Of a DNA stretch of 10,123 nt, positions 1 to 6,933 are shown in pieces. The DNA lies in contig JAJXTQ010000043.1 in the NCBI GenBank assembly GCA_021783685.1, positions 1 to 10,123 of the forward strand. The letters are read 5' to 3'. Position numbers and translations under genes: made by a program. The notes under the pieces are model-generated. The model did no database searches. It was not told the origin of the DNA and saw only the letters and a list, made by a program, of their open reading frames with translations. Origin of the DNA: Pseudomonadota bacterium (GTDB lineage: Bacteria; Pseudomonadota; Gammaproteobacteria; UBA5335). Numbering within the stretch: the stretch's first letter is position 1; each line of letters opens with the position of its first letter.

Positions 1-1
1 C

Positions 2-115
2 AATCTCGCCAAGAACGAATCCCGGCTGCCGCTGCGGGAGCGGACGGCGGACGCCATCCTGAACCTGATTGGGAGGGCGCAGGATGGCCACAGCAGCAGA
101 GAAGTCGGCGGATAG
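2..115 (+). CDS. 3' end of an unidentified protein (partial)
   Basis: This is an open frame entering from the left edge and ending at TAG 113-115, giving 37 visible C-terminal residues beginning NLAKNESRLPLRERTADAIL and ending in SSREVGG. The middle could form an amphipathic helix (RTADAILNLIGRA), which looks like genuine protein rather than a random frame. I do not recognise the family. It runs rightward and converges on the leftward cluster that fills the rest of the window. A second ORF starts inside it at 84. With so little sequence, a chance reading frame cannot be excluded. Confidence 0.35.
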   Translation, partial: NLAKNESRLPLRERTADAILNLIGRAQDGHSSREVGG

Positions 116-200
116 GGAAGAAGAGGTTCCTCCCGCGGCATTTGGCGAGGAAGAGCGCTTCATGGGGTCGCTTCAGAAAACGGAAAAAATCGTACGCTAA
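84..200 (+). CDS. small ORF overlapping the preceding gene, 38 aa
   Basis: ATG at 84 is preceded by a good ribosome site, GGAGG at 72-76 with 7 bases of spacing, lying inside the preceding reading frame. The product is 38 residues, rich in Glu, Ala and Lys (MATAAEKSADREEEVPPAAF at the start), with no membrane segment or recognisable motif, and ends at TAA 198-200. The stop falls almost on top of the stop of the leftward recombinase-like stub (197-199). It could therefore be the truncated 5' end of a longer gene cut at an old recombination junction, or a true small gene translationally coupled to the one before. Function unknown. Confidence 0.3.
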   Translation: MATAAEKSADREEEVPPAAFGEEERFMGSLQKTEKIVR

Positions 201-298
201 GCATGCATCGGGGCCGGAACCCAGCCATACAGCGTGGGAATGGACACGCCGAGGTTCTTGGTCACACCCTTAAGGAATGAGGCTCTCAGTCCCCGCAT
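197..298 (-). pseudogene. possible remnant of a serine recombinase C-terminal HTH
   Basis: A 33-codon leftward frame (ATG 296-298, stop 197-199) contains KNLGVSIPTLYGWVPA. This resembles the last helix-turn-helix of resolvases and DNA invertases, where a stretch of the type LGVS-x-x-TLYR-W/Y-x-PA occurs close to the C-terminus. Only about 25 residues match that pattern, so the catalytic serine domain is absent. The first codons overlap the 3' end of the antiporter gene by 13 bases, so the homologous part probably begins near 270. I infer a relic from an insertion or recombination event beside the cluster. The assignment is from memory of the family and is not certain. Confidence 0.35.
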
Positions 299-1674
299 TC
301 CGTTGCTTCGCTGGCACGGTGGTTTTTCCGCAGCAGCAGCGTCAGCGCCGGCGGCGCGATCAGCGTGGTCAGAATCACCATGATAACGATGACCGAGAAC
401 ATGGTTTCGCTCATCACCCCGAGCTGTTTGCCGACCATGGCGAAGATCAGGCCCACCTCGCCGCGCGGTACCATGCCCCAGCCCACTACCCAGGCATTCG
501 CGCCACGCCCGGCGGCGAATCCGGCGAGCAGCTTGCCGGCCACGGCGGCGGCCGTCACCCCGAGTGCGACGGCAACGATGGCGGGATCGGCCAGCGTGGA
601 CAGATCGACCTGCATGCCGGTGAGCACGAAAAACACCGGCACGAAGAAATAGCCGATCGGCTCCAGCATGTGTTCGTGCTGGTGTCCCGAGTGGCGGGTG
701 AGCGCCTCGCGCAGACGTTCGGCGAGCGGGTGAATGCCGCCGGGCGTGTGATCCGGCAGCAGCGCCTCGACCTCGCGCACGATTCTGGGCGTCTCGAAGG
801 TCTTGAAAAACACCGGTTCGAACAGGAGTCCCGCCGCGAAGGCGCCGATGATCGGCGCCAGGCCGGCCAGGTGCGCCAGCCAGGCCATGAACAGACCGGT
901 GGCCAGCACCTGGGCGAACAACATGCTCTGCCCCTTGTCCAGCCGCGCCAGCCAGCGACTGGAGTGGGGCGCGATGGCGCGGCCGATGGCGATGGAGCCG
1001 ACCAGGAACAGGGCGGCGTTAAGGATGATGCCGCCCACTTCGGAGAGGCTGACCGAGCCCGCCTGCACCAACCCGCTCACCACCGCCAGGATGACCAGGC
1101 CCAGCACATCGTCGATCACCGCCGCGCCCAGCACGATGCGCGCCTCCGGCGCGCCGAGATGCCCCAGGTCGCGGAACACCCGTCCGGTGATGCCCACCGA
1201 GGTGGCGGCGAGCGTGGCGCCCAGGAACAGATAGGCATTCGTTCCCAGACCGGGTAGCAGCCACGGCCCGGCCACGAAGGCGCCCAGCACAAAGGGGGTC
1301 ACGATGCCGACCACGCCAACGCCGGCGGCCCGCCCGCCGACCTTGACCAGATCGGCCAGGCGCGTCTCCAGGCCGATCTGCAACATCAGGACGATGACAC
1401 CCAGCTCAGCCATGAAGGCGATGATCGGGTCCTTCGCGATGCTGTCGAAATACTGGATGCCGAACAGCGACAGGTTGCCCAAGGCCACCCCCAGCAGCAG
1501 TTCGCCGAGCACGGCGGGAAAGCCGACTCTTTCGGCCAGCGGTGAAAACAGCCGCGCCGCCATCAGGATGATCGCCAGCCACAGGAGGTTCTCGGCGACC
1601 ACGCCCCCGCCCGCCGCCCAGGCGATGCCGGGGAAAAACGCCGCGACGGCGAACATCCATCTGGATCGGTTCAT
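286..1674 (-). CDS. NapA-like CPA2 Na+/H+ antiporter, no RCK domain
   Basis: This 462-residue inner-membrane monovalent cation:proton antiporter (Na_H_Exchanger fold) has about a dozen hydrophobic segments. Key features are VIDDVLG with the Asp-Asp pair at 188-189, QIGLET at 99-104 and MVPRGEVGLI at 401-410. In the family the DD pair marks electrogenic Na+/H+ exchangers such as NapA. Residues 1-20 look like a signal peptide (MNRSRWMF, hydrophobic core, then AWA-A), which would place the N-terminus outside. A charged loop at about 292-338 contains HSGHQHEH. The protein ends after the last helix, without a TrkA/RCK regulatory domain. The chosen ATG (1672-1674) overlaps the Usp stop in ATGA. An open frame continues upstream to 2478, but only as a shadow of that Usp gene. 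Coupling to the Usp suggests shared expression. Confidence 0.9.
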   Translation of the reverse strand: MNRSRWMFAVAAFFPGIAWAAGGGVVAENLLWLAIILMAARLFSPLAERVGFPAVLGELLLGVALGNLSLFGIQYFDSIAKDPIIAFMAELGVIVLMLQIGLETRLADLVKVGGRAAGVGVVGIVTPFVLGAFVAGPWLLPGLGTNAYLFLGATLAATSVGITGRVFRDLGHLGAPEARIVLGAAVIDDVLGLVILAVVSGLVQAGSVSLSEVGGIILNAALFLVGSIAIGRAIAPHSSRWLARLDKGQSMLFAQVLATGLFMAWLAHLAGLAPIIGAFAAGLLFEPVFFKTFETPRIVREVEALLPDHTPGGIHPLAERLREALTRHSGHQHEHMLEPIGYFFVPVFFVLTGMQVDLSTLADPAIVAVALGVTAAAVAGKLLAGFAAGRGANAWVVGWGMVPRGEVGLIFAMVGKQLGVMSETMFSVIVIMVILTTLIAPPALTLLLRKNHRASEATECGD

Positions 1675-2567
1675 GGTTTTGCCGTCTCCGCGGCGGGGGG
1701 CAGCACCAGCACATCGCAATCTGCCGCATTGACCACATCCTTGGCGACGCTGCCGAGCAGGAACTCCTGCATGCCGCTCTTGCCGCTGCGGCCCAGGGCG
1801 ATGAGTTCGGCGCGCTGCGATGCGGCGCGCTCGACAATCGCGGCAGCCGGATAGCCCGCCGTGACATGGCGGGTGCAAGCACCTTCGGGTTGCGCGGCTT
1901 GCAGCCGGGTTTCCGCTTCCGCCAGGGCACGGCGGCGGTAGTCCTCGGCGAACGCCGCATCCAGTCCGGCCTGGCGCATCCGCTCGTCGATGGTCGTGTC
2001 GTAGACGTGCAGCAGCTCGATACGCGCATCCGGCGCGGCCGCGCGGCACAGCGCCGGCATCGCCGCGAATCCGGGCGAGAAATCCAGCGCGACGAGGGCG
2101 TCGCGATAAGGCGCCGGCTGCGTCTGGAGCTTGACGATCAAGACCGGGCAGGCCGCCGTCCGCAGCACCCGTGCAGCGGTGGAACCGAGCAGCAGATCGA
2201 GCAGGGTATTCTCGCCGCGCGCCCCTGCCACCACCAGACCGGCCTCGACCGTGCGCGCATAGTCCGCGATCTCGCCGTGGGCCCGGCCGATACGGGTGGA
2301 GGCGTGGGCCTCGATGCCGAAATGCGTTTGTAGCGTCGCCGCGAGTTCTTCCAGCCGGATGCGCGCGCCCTTGGCCGCGGCCTCGTCGTTGCGGGTGGCC
2401 TCGGCCGGCCGGATGTCCGGGCCGGGATAGAGCGCCAGGGGATGCACCACATGCAGCAAATGCAATTCGGCATGACATGCCTTGGCGATCAGGGCGGCGC
2501 GGCGCACGGCCCGGCCGGCGGGTGTGGAAAAATCGGTGGCAACGACGATGCGGTGGATGGGGGTCAT
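1671..2567 (-). CDS. tandem-domain universal stress protein (UspA family)
   Basis: This 298-residue cytoplasmic protein has two Usp folds, about 1-146 and 153-290. Each has the nucleotide-binding signature G-2x-G-9x-G(S/T): GARG at 115-118 with GST at 128-130, and GRSG at 259-262 with GS at 272-273. Each begins with the typical strand and acidic residue (VVATDFS; LVALDFSP). Both motifs are intact, so ATP binding in both halves is expected from the family; the signalling role is inferred. The ATG at 2565-2567 has a strong Shine-Dalgarno, GAGGAGA at 2572-2578. The 3' end overlaps the antiporter start by four bases. It is clearly paralogous to the Usp at 5954-6843: both share LLHVV-x-PLALYPG and GARGEN. 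Confidence 0.93.
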   Translation of the reverse strand: MTPIHRIVVATDFSTPAGRAVRRAALIAKACHAELHLLHVVHPLALYPGPDIRPAEATRNDEAAAKGARIRLEELAATLQTHFGIEAHASTRIGRAHGEIADYARTVEAGLVVAGARGENTLLDLLLGSTAARVLRTAACPVLIVKLQTQPAPYRDALVALDFSPGFAAMPALCRAAAPDARIELLHVYDTTIDERMRQAGLDAAFAEDYRRRALAEAETRLQAAQPEGACTRHVTAGYPAAAIVERAASQRAELIALGRSGKSGMQEFLLGSVAKDVVNAADCDVLVLPPAAETAKP

Positions 2568-2571
2568 GATG

Positions 2572-2578
2572 TCTCCTC
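2572..2578 (-). promoter_or_regulatory. ribosome binding site of the 1671-2567 Usp
   Basis: GAGGAGA on the minus strand lies 4 bases before the ATG at 2565-2567. It fixes that start and shows that this Usp has its own translation signal despite the 49-base gap to the upstream Usp. No promoter is evident in that gap. Confidence 0.7.
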
Positions 2579-2616
2579 GATTGGATGGTGGGTTCGCTCA
2601 GTGTTCGGTAACACGC

Positions 2617-3504
2617 TCAGCGCCAGGCGACCAGCACGTCGCCGCGCGAGTGGGCCAGCACGTGCTTGGTGACGCTGCCGAGCAGTAGTTCCTCGGTCAT
2701 GCCCGCGCCATGCTTGCCGAGCACGATGAGATCGGCGCCTTGTTCTTCCTCCTGCTCCAGGATGCGGGGCGCGGCGTCGCCATGGACCGCTAGGGCGCGC
2801 CAGTCCGCCGCGGCGAGGCCAGCCTCGGCGGCGGCCTGATGCAAGCGGGTGAGCGCCTCCTCGCGGGCCTCGGTGCGGTGGCGCCGGATGGTCTCTTCCG
2901 CCACCCCGGCAATGCGCAGCTTGCCTTCGAAGGGCGCATCAAAGGCATGCAGCAGGACGATCTCGGCCTGCGGCGCGACCGCCCGTGCCAGACGGATGGC
3001 GCCCCGCGACCAAGGCGAGAAATCCACCGGCACCAGCACGCTGCGGTAGGCTTCGCGGGCGGGCTGTTTCACCACCAGGATCGGGCGCCGGGTCTTGCGC
3101 AACAGGCGCTCGGCAGTTGCCCCCAGCAGCCAGTGGCGCATGAAGCCCGCGCCGCGCGCGCCAACGATCAGCAGGCTCGCGTCCAGGCGGTCCGCCTCGG
3201 CGGCGATGCGCTCCAGCACCGCGCCTTCCAGCAGATGCGTCCCGGCGCTCACCCCGAGCGGCGCGCCGACGTCTGCGGCCAGTTGCGCCAGCGCTTCGCG
3301 TGCCTGCTCGCGGATGCGCGCCTGCAAGGCTTCGCCCTCCGCGCCGAACCAGCGGCGCAGTTCGTCGAGCGCACCCTGCTCCAGGACATGCGCGAGTTCC
3401 AGCCGTGCGTTGATATCGCGGGCGAGCAGCGCCGCGCGTTGCGCGGCGTGGCGCGCGGGGGCGGAAAGATCGGTGGCGGCAAGCAGGGTGTGCAGCGGGT
3501 TCAT
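2617..3504 (-). CDS. tandem-domain universal stress protein (UspA family)
   Basis: This 295-residue protein has two Usp domains, about 1-147 and 153-294. The second carries a full ATP-type signature (GKHG 263-266, GS 276-277). The first has GARG at 115-118 followed after nine residues by GAT (128-130), with Ala where Ser or Thr is usual, so nucleotide binding there may be altered. Domain starts are LLAATDLS and LVPVDFSP. I chose ATG 3502-3504 over an in-frame start at 3555 because the domain begins immediately after it and AAGGAG lies 8 bases upstream. The ATG overlaps the KefB-like stop in ATGA. It is more divergent from the other two Usps here and lacks PLALYPG. Confidence 0.93.
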   Translation of the reverse strand: MNPLHTLLAATDLSAPARHAAQRAALLARDINARLELAHVLEQGALDELRRWFGAEGEALQARIREQAREALAQLAADVGAPLGVSAGTHLLEGAVLERIAAEADRLDASLLIVGARGAGFMRHWLLGATAERLLRKTRRPILVVKQPAREAYRSVLVPVDFSPWSRGAIRLARAVAPQAEIVLLHAFDAPFEGKLRIAGVAEETIRRHRTEAREEALTRLHQAAAEAGLAAADWRALAVHGDAAPRILEQEEEQGADLIVLGKHGAGMTEELLLGSVTKHVLAHSRGDVLVAWR

Positions 3505-5216
3505 GAGCTTTTCTCCTTGTCCTGTTTCGTCTCGAGCACGGGTGCGTAGTCCCAATCCCGCACTTCCTGAATTGTCATATCGATGTCGTCAGTGGGTATG
3601 GACAGCATCCGCAGCGCCAACGCCCCCAGGCGCAGGCTGGCCTCGATTGTCTCCGGATAGGCGTAGCTTGCGCCGGCATCCATCAGTTGCGAGCTTGCAT
3701 CGAGATCGCGTGCCCGCGCGATGACGGGTACGTGCGGGTAACTTCCGCGCAGAATTGCCACGGTGCGCAGCGCGCTGGCGTGGTCATTCAACGTGATGAC
3801 GACCAGGGCGGCCCGTTCTGCATGCGCCGCCGCCAGCAATTCCGCATCGGAGATGTCGCCATACAACACCAAGTGCCCATCGGCGAGTCCCTGCAGCACC
3901 TGTTTCTGGTCGGTGTCGAACGCCACGAACGGCACGCCACTTGCCTTGAGAAGCACGGCGATGGTATGGCCGACACGGCCATAGCCGCCGATAATGACTT
4001 GCTGCTCCGGCACATCCGATAAGCCGTGGGCAATGCCCTGTTCCGCATCGCGTCGGATGCCAGACAGTCGGGCTGCGATGGCCTGATTGAAGCGGATCAG
4101 GAATGCGCCCGCGAACATCGAGAACAGGACGGCGGTCAGCGCGATCTGCCCCATGTCCACATCGATCGCTTTGGCATCGAGTGCTATGGCCAGCAAGGCA
4201 AAGCCGAATTCCCCGCCCACGGCCAGCAGCAATCCGCTGCGCCATGCCGTTAACGTGTCGATGCCGCTTCTCTTCACCATTGCCGTGACAATCAGCAGCT
4301 TGCTGACCAACAGCAGCAGTGCGCCAAGCAGTGCCCAATGCCAGATGTGCGGGATGGTGGCCGGTTCGAGCAGCATGCCGATGCCGATGAAAAACAGCCC
4401 GAGCAGCACATCGCGGAACGGACGGATGCTGGATTCGACCTGGTGACGGAATTCGGTTTCGCCCAGCATCATGCCGGCCAGAAATGCGCCAAACGCCAGC
4501 GACAGGCCAAGGCTGAATGTCGTCCAGGCGGCGAGCAAGGCAACCAGCAACACCGCCAGGGTGAACACCTCGGCGGAACGGCGCCGCGTGACGAGGTGAA
4601 ACAGCGGTTGCAGCAACCAGCGCCCGACATAAAACACCAGCGCGAACGCCAGCAAGGCTTTGGCGATCACCCAGCCCAGTTCGCCGGCCAATAAATCGGC
4701 GCCGACCGCCAGACCCAGTACGGGAATCACCACCAGAAATGGCACCGCCGTGACGTCCTGGAAAACAGACATCGCCAGTCCGAGGCGACCGTGGGGCGTG
4801 TTTTCCTCGCCCTGCTCGGTCAACTGGCTGCTGATGAGGGTGGTGGATGACTGGGCAAACACCGCGCCGATCACAAAGGCAGCGGGGGCGGCCAATCCGG
4901 CCAGCCACACGACGAGACCTACCGCGAGGGTTGTGAAGACTACCTGCCCGGTGCCGAGTCCCAGCACCTGGTGACGCAACGCGTGCAGTTGGGGTAAGGA
5001 GAAATTGAGACCAATGGAAAACAGCAGGAAGACCACGCCAAACTCCGCCAGCGCCTTGAACTCGGGCACATTGACGGTCGGCCCCGCCGTATGCGGGCCG
5101 AGAATTACGCCAACCAGAAAATAACCAAGACTGGTGGGAATATGCAGGCGCTGAAAAGCGAGCACCACGGCGACCGCAACGCCCAGCAGCAGGAGAATTT
5201 GCGTGAGGTGTTCCAT
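3501..5216 (-). CDS. KefB/KefC-like CPA2 cation/H+ antiporter with RCK domain
   Basis: This 571-residue inner-membrane protein has an Na_H_Exchanger domain (about 5-380) followed by a cytoplasmic RCK/TrkA-N domain (about 404-520). The transport helix reads SVFQDVTAVP with Gln-Asp at 153-154, as in Kef-type K+/H+ systems, instead of the DD of the 286-1674 antiporter. GGEFGFAL at 334-341 is also Kef-like. The Rossmann motif GGYGRVG (410-416) with acidic FDTD (433-436) indicates dinucleotide binding. No RCK-C domain follows; the tail is short and charged (KQDKEKSS). I prefer ATG 5214-5216, where the family alignment begins, over the in-frame ATG 5259-5261; neither has a good ribosome site. Glutathione gating cannot be judged. 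It follows a decayed antiporter and overlaps the next Usp by four bases. Confidence 0.9.
   Translation of the reverse strand: MEHLTQILLLLGVAVAVVLAFQRLHIPTSLGYFLVGVILGPHTAGPTVNVPEFKALAEFGVVFLLFSIGLNFSLPQLHALRHQVLGLGTGQVVFTTLAVGLVVWLAGLAAPAAFVIGAVFAQSSTTLISSQLTEQGEENTPHGRLGLAMSVFQDVTAVPFLVVIPVLGLAVGADLLAGELGWVIAKALLAFALVFYVGRWLLQPLFHLVTRRRSAEVFTLAVLLVALLAAWTTFSLGLSLAFGAFLAGMMLGETEFRHQVESSIRPFRDVLLGLFFIGIGMLLEPATIPHIWHWALLGALLLLVSKLLIVTAMVKRSGIDTLTAWRSGLLLAVGGEFGFALLAIALDAKAIDVDMGQIALTAVLFSMFAGAFLIRFNQAIAARLSGIRRDAEQGIAHGLSDVPEQQVIIGGYGRVGHTIAVLLKASGVPFVAFDTDQKQVLQGLADGHLVLYGDISDAELLAAAHAERAALVVITLNDHASALRTVAILRGSYPHVPVIARARDLDASSQLMDAGASYAYPETIEASLRLGALALRMLSIPTDDIDMTIQEVRDWDYAPVLETKQDKEKSS
3513..3518 (-). 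promoter_or_regulatory. ribosome binding site of the 2617-3504 Usp
   Basis: AAGGAG on the minus strand sits 8 bases before ATG 3502-3504, inside the last codons of the KefB-like gene. It supports that start over the longer frame from 3555 and allows reinitiation at the ATGA overlap. Confidence 0.7.
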
Positions 5217-5271
5217 CAACAGGACTCTATCCCCGATATCGATCGGGCGGCAAGAAAGCATTCAAGCGGTT

Positions 5272-5780
5272 TCACGGCCTGCTCTCCCGCGGGCGAATGA
5301 TCGAACTCAGGGCCTCCACCGCGTAATCGACGGCGTTGCGCATCGGGTAAAGAATTGTCGGTGCGCCGAGCCTCTTCAAGGCGGCGCCATCGAATTCCTC
5401 GCGGGCAACGACAGCCACCAGCGCCACCACCACATAGAGCGCCGTAAGCCAGTCGCGGCCCAGCGCCAGCACCAGCACGAAGCCGATCACGCTGGTGAAC
5501 ACAATCTGGCCGATGCCGGTGGCCAGCGCCACCGGCGCCGATGTGGCGCACGTGCGGCAGATCGAGCCGCAGGCCGACCAGGAACAACAGCACGGCCACG
5601 CCGATCTGCGCCAGGAGGTCGATCTGGTCGTGCGCCCGCACCAGTTCCAGCCCCGACGGCCCGACGGCGATGCCGACCGCGATCCAGGCGATCAGCACCG
5701 GCTGGCGCAGCCGCACCGCCAGTGCGCAGACGGCGGCGGCGATGGCGAGCAGCAGGGCGAGTTCGGCGAAAGGTTCGCAC
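5272..5780 (-). pseudogene. decayed CPA2 antiporter: N-terminal helices joined to RCK tail
   Basis: Pieces of one antiporter lie in successive frames. A GTG at 5778-5780 begins VRTF; after an apparent one-base loss near 5772 the frame reads PFAELALLLAIAAAV and continues LRQPVLIAWIAVGIAVGPSG, then AQIGVAVLLFLVGL. A second shift near 5530-5540 leads into LATGIGQIVFTSVIGF and TALYVVVAL. The text then jumps in frame to VVAREEFDGAALKRLGAPTI and DYAVEAL, ending at TGA 5272-5274, which looks like the end of an RCK/TrkA-N domain. Roughly 400 residues are missing compared with full CPA2-RCK proteins, including the ion-binding helix and the Rossmann motif. Transport activity is not possible. It lies between the lipoprotein frame and the intact KefB-like gene, which may have replaced it. 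Confidence 0.75.
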
Positions 5781-5800
5781 GGAGTCAGGAAACGACGCGC

Positions 5801-5970
5801 TCAGCGCGCGGAGCCAGGCAGCTTCGGGTTGGTGTCGGCCAGTCTGACGATAGGGGTCATGCCGGCCGCCCCTTTGGCGTGGAATTCATAGTGCAACTGG
5901 CGCAGCCCGTCAGGGCGGCGAGTGCCAGTGCCAGGATCAACAGGCCACGCAGCTCACGCAGGCCGCGCAT
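5801..5970 (-). CDS. very small lipoprotein, possibly frameshifted
   Basis: ATG 5968-5970 opens MRGLRELRGL, then a hydrophobic stretch ILALALAAL and the lipobox LTGC with Cys at 23, followed by ASCTMNSTPKGRPA and a TGA at 5857-5859. This is a textbook signal-peptidase-II sequence, and Ala after Cys would favour the outer membrane. A second frame starts in ATGA at 5858-5860 and reads MTPIVRLADTNPKLPGSAR to a TGA at 5801-5803. Either these are two coupled mini-ORFs, or one lipoprotein of about 57 residues with a one-base shift near 5863-5870. The start overlaps the restored end of the upstream Usp by 17 bases. I do not recognise the mature part. Confidence 0.45.
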
Positions 5971-6843
5971 CGCTGCCCACCAGCAGCACGTCGCAATCCG
6001 CCGCCTGAGCCACATCCTTGCTCACGCTGCCCAACAGCCACTCCTCCAGCCCGCCGGCACCTTGCCGGCCCAGAACAATGAGTCGGCGCGCCGCTCGGCG
6101 GCGCGCTCCAGGATGATCTTGGCCGCGGGACCGATCTCGATATGCCCGGCAGCCTGGGCGGGCATGTCGGCGAGCAGATTGGCCATAAGGTTTTTAGCGA
6201 TGGCGCGCATGTCGACGCGTCGCTGCCGGACCGCCTCGGCGCTGAGCCCGACACCACGCAAATGCCGTTCGTCTTCATTCGGCAGTACGTGCAGTGCCTC
6301 GGCGGAACCGTCCGCGCTCAAATGCGCGGCCCAAGCGAGCGCCGCGTGGCTGTCGGGCGAGAAATCCACCGCCGCCAACGGCCGGCGATAGACCTCGATC
6401 GGCGCATTCCGAACGACCAGCACCGGGTCTTTACGCACCCGTAGCACACGCCAGGTGGTAGAACCCAACAACAAGCGCGCCAGCGAGTTCTCGCCGCGAG
6501 CGCCCAGCACCACGAGCCCCGCACCCATCGCGGCGGCGTGATCAGCGATCTGGCGGTACGCCCGACCGATGCGCTGCGCCGTCTGCACCGCGATGCCGTA
6601 GCGTGACCGCAGCACTTCGGCCAGCGCATCGAGTTGCCCGGCAGACGCGCGTTCGCACGCAGCCGCCCAGACGTCGGTTCCCGGCCCGCTCTCCATGCCG
6701 GGATACAGCGCCAAGGGCGACACCACATGCAGCAGCGTCAATTCGGCACCGAGTCGTTGGGCCAGCATCGCCGCGCGCTGCACAGCCTGATCAGCGGCGT
6801 ACGAAAAATCCGTGGCGGCAAGGATGGGCAAGGGGATGTGCAT
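5954..6843 (-). pseudogene. tandem-domain universal stress protein with one frameshift
   Basis: From ATG 6841-6843 the frame gives an intact first Usp domain (LAATDFS; GARG 114-117, GST 127-129) and a second domain from LAAVDFSP up to residue 254. The reading then goes off-family and stops at 6022. Shifting by one base near 6081-6084 restores IVLGRQGAG, EEWLLGSVSKDV and DCDVLLVG, ending at TGA 5954-5956. The repaired length would be 296 residues, matching the two intact Usps. A single missing base (for example C in a GACCTC context) explains it. As written, the second nucleotide-binding motif is lost but the first domain could still be made. It is closest to the Usp at 1671-2567. The start is preferred over 6918 because AGAGGA lies 7 bases upstream. 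Confidence 0.85.
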
Positions 6844-6850
6844 GCGTGGT

Positions 6851-6856
6851 TCCTCT
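6851..6856 (-). promoter_or_regulatory. ribosome binding site of the frameshifted Usp
   Basis: AGAGGA on the minus strand is spaced 7 bases from ATG 6841-6843 and decides that start against a longer in-frame alternative at 6918. The remaining bases to 6933 show no clear promoter. Confidence 0.6.
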
Positions 6857-6933
6857 CTTCGACGTGCGACCGCCATCTCGGCGGAAATACGGAGCATCCG
6901 GCTGCACGCCCCAGCCAATAAAAGACTTCAGCA

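Noticed and set aside
268..275. CCTTAAGG palindrome just after the antiporter stop
   Set aside because: An eight-base palindrome can occur by chance, and it has no loop or T-run for termination.
277..1257. 326-codon plus-strand open frame rich in His, Gln and Arg
   Set aside because: A GC-rich shadow of the antiporter coding strand with no domain-like pattern.
1675..2478. Long upstream extension of the NapA-like antiporter frame
   Set aside because: Arg/Ala/Gly-rich text antisense in frame to nothing known; it overlaps an intact Usp gene, and the antiporter has a clear coupled ATG at 1672-1674.
2595..2620. Hairpin GTGTT-CGGT-AACAC with flanking CGCTCAG direct repeats between the two Usps
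   Set aside because: The stem is only five pairs and no T-run follows on the minus strand; it is too weak to call a terminator or operator.
5217..5261. 15-residue N-terminal extension of the KefB-like antiporter (MLSCRPIDIGDRVLL)
   Set aside because: No ribosome site at 5261, and family N-termini begin at the downstream Met; kept only as an alternative start.
5796..5808. CGCGC-TCA-GCGCG inverted repeat as a terminator
   Set aside because: Five-pair stem with three-base loop and no adequate T tract; mentioned only as context for the lipoprotein stop.
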